A program made the translations under genes and the position numbers. This document shows positions 38,177 through 43,383 of a stretch of DNA of 43,383 bases, in pieces. The notes below the pieces were generated by a model that ran no database searches, had not been told where the DNA came from, and was given only the letters and a program-made list of their open reading frames with translations. Position 1 is the stretch's first letter. Every line of letters begins with the position of its first letter. The DNA is taken from positions 1-43,383 of the IMG/VR virus record IMGVR_UViG_3300049733_000221; one strand, given 5' to 3'. Source of the DNA: a virus.

Positions 38177-38208
38177 GTTGACTTGTAACGGTTCCTCGTT
38201 TAAACGAG
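38164..38208. promoter_or_regulatory. CCGTTAC inverted repeat joined to a GTTTAAAC palindrome
   Basis: CCGTTACAAGT (38164-38174) and ACTTGTAACGG (38181-38191) form an 11-base stem. Six bases further lies GTTTAAAC (38198-38205), inside the 14-base palindrome CTCGTTTAAACGAG (38195-38208). A TTGACT at 38178 could be a -35 box with a weak -10. The element sits just before the AACCTGGAG leader (38216) of the metalloprotease gene. Confidence 0.7.
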
Positions 38209-38232
38209 ACGGACAAACCTGGAGATTGTCCC

Positions 38233-38892
38233 ATGACACATGAAGAATTCGTCGGCGCGATAGCCGACATCGCCGCCAGCAAGTTGAGCTCGACCGATGC
38301 CGCCATCGTCCGCGACGTCAAGCTCTGCTATGGCGCTGGTCCCGACGGCACGCGCGGAGTGACCTATTACAACCGCTGGAAAAACGGCGGCACCGAAGCG
38401 GTGCCGTTCGTCGCCATCAATGCCCTGCACCAGGAATCCAACGTGCAACTGGCTGGCACGACCCTGCATGAGCTCGGTCACGTCCTGGCCGGCTGGAAGG
38501 CCGGCCATGGTGCTGATTGGCACACCGCTTGCGACAAGCTGGGGCTGCGCTGCGTGCGCGCCGCCGGCACCGCCTATACCTGGGCGCATTTTGCGCCGGA
38601 CATCCGCGAAGCCATCATCCGCCTGCCCACGCCGAAGGACGGCACGCCGCTCGACCTGTCGAAGCTGATGCCGGGGAATGCGCTGCTGACCGGCCAGCGC
38701 CCTGGCCTGCTCAAGCTGAAGCCGTGCAGTGCCGGTGTCGGCACGCGCGGCGGCAAGTCGCAAGGCAAGGGCTCAGGCTCGCGCCTGCGGCTCTTTGAGT
38801 GTGACTGTGTGCCGCCGGTCAAGGTGCGCGTCGCCCGCGACAACTTCGAAGCCGCCTGCCTGTGCTGCGACGGGCTATTCCACCTCAAATGA
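38233..38892 (+). CDS. SprT-like zinc metalloprotease
   Basis: A 219-residue protein. The active site is HELGH (His79, Glu80, His83), followed at the right distance by GHGADWHTACDKLGL with a third metal His. The C-terminal region has a Cys-rich zinc-ribbon-like pattern (FECDC and CLCCDG). This layout, HExxH then zinc ribbon, is that of SprT/Spartan proteins, which in cells degrade proteins crosslinked to DNA. Leader AACCTGGAG at 38216-38224. The phage may use it to clear host DNA-bound proteins or a covalent defence complex; the substrate is unknown. Confidence 0.8.
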   Translation: MTHEEFVGAIADIAASKLSSTDAAIVRDVKLCYGAGPDGTRGVTYYNRWKNGGTEAVPFVAINALHQESNVQLAGTTLHELGHVLAGWKAGHGADWHTACDKLGLRCVRAAGTAYTWAHFAPDIREAIIRLPTPKDGTPLDLSKLMPGNALLTGQRPGLLKLKPCSAGVGTRGGKSQGKGSGSRLRLFECDCVPPVKVRVARDNFEAACLCCDGLFHLK

Positions 38893-39071
38893 GGGACACG
38901 ATTTGGCGCTGCCGGGATGGGCGTCTCATCCCGGTGCGCCGGATGGAGGATAGGCATTTGCACAATTGCATCCGCATGATCCTCCGCAACAAGGGCTGGC
39001 GGCGACAGTATCTCGACCGCCTGCTGCTGCTGGAAGTCACCATCCGCAACCTGGAGAGAAACCCGAAATGA
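38889..39071 (+). CDS. Small phage protein with basic helical tail
   Basis: A 60-residue protein overlapping the metalloprotease stop (ATGA). The opening WRCRDGRLIPVRRMEDRHLH followed by NCIRMILRN matches a small phage family of unknown role that pairs a short hairpin with a D-x-HL-xN-x-I helix. The AACCTGGAG of the next gene is encoded near its end as codons for Asn-Leu-Glu. Confidence 0.7.
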   Translation: MRDTIWRCRDGRLIPVRRMEDRHLHNCIRMILRNKGWRRQYLDRLLLLEVTIRNLERNPK

Positions 39072-39328
39072 CCTTCGATCAAGCCCTTGAGCTGGTGGAC
39101 ACCATCGCTCACATCGCCCGCCTGGAGATCGAATCCAGCGCGCTCGATGCCGACCACTGGGAGCGGCGCGAGGACATCGCCCATACCCTGCATGAGCGGC
39201 GCTATCGCGCCGCCGCCATCCTGGCGACGCCGAAGCTGGCGGCCAGGGATGACGCCCGCAAGGCCGCCGCCCTGGCACCGCTCGCCGGTCTGCCTGATGC
39301 CGACTTCCCGATGAAGAGGGGTTTCTGA
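39068..39328 (+). CDS. Small helical hypothetical protein
   Basis: An 86-residue all-helical protein (TFDQALELVDTIAHIARLEI, DIAHTLHERRYRAAAILATP, an Ala/Lys helix). AACCTGGAG is at 39048-39056, 11 bases before the ATG, which overlaps the previous stop. No family recognised. Confidence 0.7.
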   Translation: MTFDQALELVDTIAHIARLEIESSALDADHWERREDIAHTLHERRYRAAAILATPKLAARDDARKAAALAPLAGLPDADFPMKRGF

Positions 39329-39525
39329 TGGCGACCTTCTTTCGCTACGTGCGCGTCTGGAACCAGAACAAGGGCCGCTATGTGCAAGTGCGCGTCGACC
39401 TGTGGATCGACATCGACAAGCTGGCCAAGCGGATCGGCACCAACGCCTACAACAACAAGTCTGGCAAGGCGCGCTTCGCCGCCGGTGCCATCCTGGCTGA
39501 GGCCAAGCTGGTGGACGCGCTGTGA
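39328..39525 (+). CDS. Small basic hypothetical protein
   Basis: A 65-residue basic protein with strand-strand-helix look (FFRYVRVWNQNKGRYVQVRV, then IDKLAKRIGTNAYNN). The start shares a base with the previous stop. It may bind nucleic acid. Unknown family. Confidence 0.65.
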   Translation: MATFFRYVRVWNQNKGRYVQVRVDLWIDIDKLAKRIGTNAYNNKSGKARFAAGAILAEAKLVDAL

Positions 39526-39641
39526 GGCTCACCGACCTGCTCGTGTTGGCGGTCATCGCCTTGATGATCGCCAACCTCGTCACCGGCGCAGCGGACAACC
39601 ACTGCGCATCGATCCACGTACCGCATCTGGAGTTCCCATGA
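39522..39641 (+). CDS. Tiny membrane or secreted peptide
   Basis: A 39-residue frame starting at GTG 39522, overlapping the previous stop (GTGA) and itself overlapping the next start. One hydrophobic helix (LLVLAVIALMIANLV) is followed by a short polar tail with a single Cys. It could be a signal-anchored inner-membrane peptide. Too short for family assignment; the four-base overlaps at both ends support it. Confidence 0.5.
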   Translation: MRLTDLLVLAVIALMIANLVTGAADNHCASIHVPHLEFP

Positions 39642-39832
39642 GACCGGTCGTCGACGTCAAGAATTTCCGCGTCTCGAGACAGATGCAGGACCGCAACGTC
39701 ATGCGCCAGTCGCTGCGTGGTGAGGGTGAAGGCAACGGCGTCAGCCTCGAGTCGCTGATCAAGAAGCGCATCACCTTGCCGAAGTGCCTGCACACCGGCA
39801 GCAAGGAATTCAACCTGGAGAAATACGAATGA
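39638..39832 (+). CDS. Small basic hypothetical protein
   Basis: A 64-residue basic protein (VVDVKNFRVSRQMQDRNVMR and SLIKKRITLPKCL). Its start is preceded by CTGGAG six bases upstream, a short form of the shared leader. The leader of the next gene (39812-39820) is encoded in its last codons as Asn-Leu-Glu. No family recognised. Confidence 0.65.
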   Translation: MRPVVDVKNFRVSRQMQDRNVMRQSLRGEGEGNGVSLESLIKKRITLPKCLHTGSKEFNLEKYE

Positions 39833-40044
39833 CCAAGGACGAAGCCAACGCACTGCTCGATGAGATGCTCTATTGCGCCATCCAGATCGCCAAGCGCCAG
39901 GGCAGCCTCTTCACCATCAAGATCAACACCCGCTCGGTGTCGCTGCACTACTACCCAAACAGCGGCACCAAGAACTGGTTCTATCGCGGGCGCGGCGTTT
40001 CCAACAAAGGCGACATCGTGCGCTGGCTGGGGGGCTGGGAATGA
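39829..40044 (+). CDS. Small hypothetical protein
   Basis: A 71-residue protein with an N-terminal helix (DEANALLDEMLYCAIQIAKR) and a basic beta-hairpin (FTIKINTRSVSLHYYPNSG, NWFYRGRGVSNKG). AACCTGGAG lies eight bases before the ATG, which overlaps the previous stop. The fold recalls small DNA-binding proteins; unproven. Confidence 0.7.
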   Translation: MTKDEANALLDEMLYCAIQIAKRQGSLFTIKINTRSVSLHYYPNSGTKNWFYRGRGVSNKGDIVRWLGGWE

Positions 40045-40199
40045 TCGACATCGAACAGGACCTCGAGGCGCTGGTGCTGCTGGAGCTCTTCCTCGACACC
40101 GAGCGCGACGAGCGCGAGCAATTCCTCCTGGCGCTCGAGGAAGACCAGCGCCGCAAGCTGCTGTTGCTGCTGGCGGTGGAGATGGGCAAGTGGCCGTGA
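40041..40199 (+). CDS. Small acidic helical protein
   Basis: A 52-residue Leu/Glu-rich acidic protein, all helical (IEQDLEALVLLELFLDTERD, FLLALEEDQRRKLLLLL). Acidic amphipathic character resembles small DNA mimics or protein-interaction helices, but length and composition give no proof. Overlaps its neighbours by four bases on each side. Confidence 0.65.
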   Translation: MIDIEQDLEALVLLELFLDTERDEREQFLLALEEDQRRKLLLLLAVEMGKWP

Positions 40200-40258
40200 A
40201 GCGAGCCGAAGCGGTCAATCTCGCTTGGCGACGCGCTCGACAATATTGGAAGGAAAAC

Positions 40259-40465
40259 ATGAAGGTGCATCACACGATCACGCTCGAGCGCCTGATGCAG
40301 GCTTGCGAGCGCCACCGCATGACGCTGGACGATCCCGGCCTGTGCGTGGAATGCGGCAACGAGCAGACCGGCGTCGAGCCGGACGCCAGGAAATACGAAT
40401 GCGAAGCCTGCGGCGAGCCGGCGGTTTATGGTGCCGAAGAATTGCTGTTGCGCGTCCTGCCGTGA
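40259..40465 (+). CDS. Zinc-ribbon protein
   Basis: A 68-residue protein with two CxxC pairs (CVECGNEQ and CEACGEPA) separated by 16 residues, a treble-clef or zinc-ribbon layout. The N-terminal helix (LERLMQACERHRMTLD) is of the kind found in small phage zinc fingers. ATG 40259 has GGAAGG upstream; an in-frame GTG at 40196, overlapping the previous stop, would add 21 basic residues. An intrinsic terminator follows at once. Probable nucleic-acid or protein binding. Confidence 0.75.
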   Translation: MKVHHTITLERLMQACERHRMTLDDPGLCVECGNEQTGVEPDARKYECEACGEPAVYGAEELLLRVLP

Positions 40466-40478
40466 ACCGGCAAAATAA

Positions 40479-40511
40479 ATGGCCGGCGGTTGCCACATCG
40501 CCGGCCATTTT
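40479..40511 (+). terminator. Intrinsic terminator closing the small-gene operon
   Basis: ATGGCCGGCG and CGCCGGCCAT form a perfect 10-base stem around a 10-base loop; TTTTCATT starts within the end of the stem and continues past it, and AAAATAA precedes it. It lies 13 bases after the zinc-ribbon stop and before the primase gene. This is the best plus-strand intrinsic terminator in the window. Confidence 0.8.
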
Positions 40512-40576
40512 CATTCAACTGCTCACCCGCCAAGGTTCACAGTCAAGAACCGCAGCCTCGCAAAAGGACAGCAGTC

Positions 40577-42742
40577 ATGCCAGAAAATAACGCGAATCCA
40601 GTTAATTACAAGACCCTCTATCCCGACACCCTGGCACCAGACGCCGACAAAGCGACGCGGTTCCTCTGCGATTTCGCCGACGGCGGCCCGATAACGGTCG
40701 TGATGATCCCGGCCGAAGGACCCGGTGGTCGCGGCCAGACCTTCGACACCGGCGACCCCAAATCCGTTGATGCGATGCGCAGCTACATCCGCGCGCACGA
40801 GAAGCAACAGTTCCAGGTGTTCTGGCTGCCGAACCGCGCCGGGTATGAACATTCGGACGTTCCTGCCAGGGACGACATCATCGAGTTTCGCGGCGTCGTG
40901 CTCGACTTCGATCCAGACAAGACCGTTCCGCTCGAGGACGAGCGCCTGCGCCTGCGCGAGATGATCGACAACATGATCGGCACCGATTTGTGCGTGCCGA
41001 CGTCGGTGATCGACAGCGGCAACGGCGTGCAGGTCGTCTTCAAGTTCGTGAAGCCGACGCTGATGCCGCTCGAGGACATCGAGAAGGGCATCACGCAGTA
41101 CGAATCGATGGTGAAGGCCCTGGCGCGCTCTTTTGGAGCGGATAAGAAGACCTGCCGCGTCAACAATCTGTTCCGCGTGCCCTACACCTACAACTGGCCC
41201 AACGCCGCCAAGAAAAACGCCGGCCGCGTGCGCTCCGTGTCGGGGCTGTGGCATCACGGCGGGCCGTCGACCTCGATCACCAATCTCAGGCGGCTGTGCG
41301 TGATCAGGCCGGAAGATCTGGCGAAGCCATCCAACGACACCATCACCGACCTGGACGGCGTCACCGAGCCGGAACTCGTCGCGGTGCTCGGCAAGCCCGA
41401 CCATTTGCCGGAGCATCTTCAAACCCTGGTGCGCACCACGCCGGCGCTCGAGAAGGCGGTGAAGCGGCCGGTGACCAACCCGACCCCAGGCGACACCAGC
41501 AAGGACGACCATATTCTCTGTCGCGCTCTCGTCCGCTTCAACGTCCCGCCTGGGGATATCGCACTGCTGCTGTGCGCCTACGGCGTCAAGGTCAAAAGGA
41601 CCTTCCAGGAAAAGCGGCTGTTCTCCTACGTCGCCGGCACCGTCGCCGATGCGCTGCAGCGCGAAGCCATCGACCAGGGCTTTGAATCGCCGGCCGACGC
41701 GGCGGCGGCGCAGAAGGCGCATGTCGATTCGATCCGCGCGATGTCGGTGACGGAGTCGGTGACCGGTCTCTTCGACGACACCGAGATCGGCGTTATCGAG
41801 GGACTGTTCCCCTCCCAGGGCATGTTTGTCGTCTACGGCGCATCGGGCAGCGGCAAGACATTCACCGTGCTCGATCTCTGCTATCGCGTGTCGCTCGGCC
41901 TCGAGTGGGACGGCCGCCGCGTCGCGCAAGGTGCTGTCATCTATGTCGCCGCCGAATCGCCGCGTTCGGTGCGCCGTCGACTCAAGGCCCTGCTCGATCT
42001 GCACGGCAACAGCGACGACTTCTATCTGGTGCCGGCGGTGGTCAACATGTTCGACGGCAAGGCTGACATCGTGAAGTTGAAGGCGGTGATCGACGGGATC
42101 GACAAACCTATCAAAATGATCGTCTTCGACACCCTGGCCAGGGTCATGGCACCCGGCAACGAGAACACCGCCCAGGACATGTCCACCCTGGTCAAGAACG
42201 GCGACGACCTGCGCGACCGCTATCACACGCTCGTCGGCTGGGTGCACCACAGTGGCAAGGACATCACCGCCGGTGCTCGCGGCTCGAGCGCGCTGCGTGC
42301 GGCAACCGATGTCGAGATCGAGATCGCCGATTCCAAGAAGTTCGCCGTCACCAAGGTGCGCGACGGTGACCAATTCGACCGTGAATTCTCGTTGAAGAAG
42401 GTCGACATCGGCACGCTGGCGGACGGGACCGTGATCGACACCGCTGTGGTCGAATGGAAGGGCGGCACCGCGCATCGCTCCGGCAATCAGCGAGAGCGCA
42501 ATGCTCGCGAGAAGCTGGTGCTGGCGCTCGAGTACCTGGGCAAGCCATCGACTGTTAAGGATATCGCCGATGCTGGTAAGCTGGTGATCGAAGGCTTCCC
42601 GCGCAGCCTGTCTCACGCCAACATCCGCACAACAATTAGACGCGCCATTGATCGTGTGGAAGATTTTGCGCAATTTCCCAGTGAAAATCCGCGAGAAAAT
42701 CTCTATGGCCTATTGCGGTGGACGGATAATTCCGTTACATAG
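40577..42742 (+). CDS. Primase-polymerase (AEP-like) fused to RepA-type helicase
   Basis: A 721-residue replication protein. N-terminal half: GVVLDFDPD (Asp110, Asp112, Asp114), SGNGVQVVF (near 153) and RVNNLFRVPYTYNWPN (near 196), the motif series of archaeo-eukaryotic-type PrimPol domains. C-terminal half: Walker A GASGSGKT (near 420), Walker B MIVFDTLARVMAPG (near 515), HHSGKD and ARGSSALRAATD, the RepA/RecA-like hexameric helicase pattern; a winged-helix-like tail follows. It would prime and unwind DNA for the family A polymerase. ATG 40577 has AAGGA, not the AACCTGGAG leader. A CCGTTAC site covers its last codons (42732). Confidence 0.85.
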   Translation: MPENNANPVNYKTLYPDTLAPDADKATRFLCDFADGGPITVVMIPAEGPGGRGQTFDTGDPKSVDAMRSYIRAHEKQQFQVFWLPNRAGYEHSDVPARDDIIEFRGVVLDFDPDKTVPLEDERLRLREMIDNMIGTDLCVPTSVIDSGNGVQVVFKFVKPTLMPLEDIEKGITQYESMVKALARSFGADKKTCRVNNLFRVPYTYNWPNAAKKNAGRVRSVSGLWHHGGPSTSITNLRRLCVIRPEDLAKPSNDTITDLDGVTEPELVAVLGKPDHLPEHLQTLVRTTPALEKAVKRPVTNPTPGDTSKDDHILCRALVRFNVPPGDIALLLCAYGVKVKRTFQEKRLFSYVAGTVADALQREAIDQGFESPADAAAAQKAHVDSIRAMSVTESVTGLFDDTEIGVIEGLFPSQGMFVVYGASGSGKTFTVLDLCYRVSLGLEWDGRRVAQGAVIYVAAESPRSVRRRLKALLDLHGNSDDFYLVPAVVNMFDGKADIVKLKAVIDGIDKPIKMIVFDTLARVMAPGNENTAQDMSTLVKNGDDLRDRYHTLVGWVHHSGKDITAGARGSSALRAATDVEIEIADSKKFAVTKVRDGDQFDREFSLKKVDIGTLADGTVIDTAVVEWKGGTAHRSGNQRERNAREKLVLALEYLGKPSTVKDIADAGKLVIEGFPRSLSHANIRTTIRRAIDRVEDFAQFPSENPRENLYGLLRWTDNSVT

Positions 42743-42749
42743 AATCGCA

Positions 42750-42778
42750 ACGGCGGCCGGGGTGAACCGAGCCGCCGT
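42750..42778. terminator. Hairpin after the primase-helicase gene
   Basis: ACGGCGGC and GCCGCCGT form an 8-base stem, extended by an inner CGG/CCG, eight bases after the stop codon. No T-run. It precedes the AACCTGGAG leader at 42794, repeating the hairpin-leader arrangement. Confidence 0.55.
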
Positions 42779-42811
42779 CACTTGACACCGCGCAACCTGG
42801 AGAGCAACGCG

Positions 42812-43120
42812 ATGCCCAAACCAAAGATCACACGAAACCGTCACCCTGTCGATAGGCTGGCTGATCTGCGCGAGCAGATTAAGTTAATGCAGGCCGAAGC
42901 CGACGAGCTGCGGTCCGACATCATGCGCACCGGCGACTATGTCGGTGCCGACTACATGGCCGTGCCGAAGACCACCGTGCGCCGGCTGCTCGACCGCCCG
43001 ACGCTCGAGCTCACCTTCGGCAAGGCGGCCGTCGACAAGTGCTGCAAGGACTCGGAGGCCACGACGCTCAACCTGTTCAAGAAGGTCGACGTCCGCAAGC
43101 CGGGGCTGCTCGATGACTAA
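42812..43120 (+). CDS. Small coiled-coil phage protein
   Basis: A 102-residue protein starting nine bases after AACCTGGAG. The N-terminus is basic (MPKPKITRNRHPVD), then a coiled coil (LADLREQIKLMQAEADELRS), then a short domain with KTTVRRLLDRPTLEL. It resembles small phage proteins with an IKxxxAEADELR coil of unknown role. It overlaps the next start by eight bases. Confidence 0.75.
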   Translation: MPKPKITRNRHPVDRLADLREQIKLMQAEADELRSDIMRTGDYVGADYMAVPKTTVRRLLDRPTLELTFGKAAVDKCCKDSEATTLNLFKKVDVRKPGLLDD

Positions 43121-43313
43121 GTTCGCTACCTTCAAGGGTCTTCTCATCAACGTGGCGCACATTGTCAGCGTCGAGAACGGCAACACCACACAGGGCGGCC
43201 AGTACGTAAACACCCGTGTTTACGTGGTCGGTCGTGCTGAACCGATCATGGTGCAAGACACGCCTGCCGATGTCGTGCTCGAAATCACCAGGGCGGCGCG
43301 CAGAAATGACTGA
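43113..43313 (+). CDS. Small hypothetical protein
   Basis: A 66-residue beta-rich protein (FKGLLINVAHIVSVENGN, VNTRVYVVGRAEPIMVQDTP) ending in a helix. The pattern of an N-terminal strand followed by NVAHIVSVE is common in small uncharacterised phage and bacterial proteins with an SH3-like or LytTR-like strand order. Overlaps the HTH gene start by eight bases. Confidence 0.7.
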   Translation: MTKFATFKGLLINVAHIVSVENGNTTQGGQYVNTRVYVVGRAEPIMVQDTPADVVLEITRAARRND

Positions 43314-43383
43314 GGTCGAGATGATGACGTGGCGGTTCGCGGAAGCGATCCGCCGGCGCGGCACCTATACGTGGAGTGCCTTG
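43306..43383 (+). CDS. Small helix-turn-helix protein, N-terminal part (continues at base 2)
   Basis: ATG 43306 starts MTEVEMMTWRFAEAIRRRGT and runs off the window. Joined to 2-160 it gives a whole ~67-residue protein with a helix-turn-helix. Incomplete only because the map was cut here. The start overlaps the previous stop region, consistent with the operon style. Confidence 0.75.
   Translation, partial: MTEVEMMTWRFAEAIRRRGTYTWSAL
43347..43383. repeat. Right copy of the terminal overlap
   Basis: Matches bases 1-37 at 35 of 37 positions. See the left copy. A true terminal repeat of a linear phage would normally be longer and exact, so an assembly overlap of a circular map is likelier. Confidence 0.85.

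Noticed and set aside
40523-42673. 716-codon open frame antisense to the PrimPol-helicase
   Set aside because: It is a shadow of the G+C-rich plus-strand gene, has no ribosome site and no domain, while the sense frame has clear motifs.
1-43383. tRNA genes
   Set aside because: No cloverleaf with a GTTCGAATC-like arm and matching acceptor stem was noticed on reading, although a dedicated search would be more sensitive.

Overview
The window appears to be one complete genome of a podovirus-like bacteriophage, about 43.4 kb and G+C-rich (roughly 60% or a little more by eye). The two ends share a 37-base near-identical overlap (1-37 and 43347-43383), and a small helix-turn-helix gene reads across the join. 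The molecule is therefore best read as a circular map cut inside a gene: a circularly permuted or terminally redundant phage. I see no tape-measure, tail-tube or sheath gene. There are portal, scaffold, capsid, connector, tail-hub, ejection-protein and fibre genes, which is the short-tailed plan. High G+C, many GTG starts and the gene families suggest an alphaproteobacterial host, perhaps of the Rhizobium group; that is inference. I found no integrase, tRNA or CRISPR array.

Left arm (460-9210, plus strand): DNA metabolism. It holds a RusA-type resolvase, an SNF2-like helicase, an AT-hook protein, a PD-(D/E)XK nuclease of DUF2800 type paired with a DUF2815-type ssDNA-binding protein, an adenine-methyltransferase-like protein and a family A DNA polymerase.

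Middle (35177 down to 9207, minus strand): one long late block of tightly overlapping genes. In transcription order: tiny basic and membrane proteins, small terminase, a CxxCxxCC protein, an HNH endonuclease, large terminase, portal, small head proteins (one resembling Acb2/Tad1 cyclic-nucleotide sponges), scaffold, major capsid, connector, tail hub, a GNAT-like protein, ejection proteins including a tail lysozyme, a collar-domain fibre, a large fibre, two tandem paralogous fibres, and a candidate lysis cassette with a small lipoprotein.

Right arm (35247-43383 and on through the join to 160, plus strand): an XRE-type regulator, then a 715-base non-coding region with an iteron-like array and several perfect inverted repeats, then early genes. 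These include an HhH-GPD glycosylase-like protein, a SprT-like metalloprotease, many tiny proteins, a zinc-ribbon protein and a PrimPol-helicase fusion.

The most unusual layers are regulatory. Nine plus-strand genes carry the exact 9-mer AACCTGGAG just before their start codon, often after a GC-rich hairpin. CCGTTAC sites cluster in the non-coding parts of the right arm. The palindrome GTTTAAAC occurs six times, twice in a fixed spacing with CCGTTAC. No phage RNA polymerase was recognised, so host polymerase plus these elements probably runs the expression programme. Other points worth a second look are a ~100-residue Pro/Gly insertion inside the portal, a low-G+C patch covering the terminase ATPase core beside the HNH gene, and the Acb2/Tad1-like protein.
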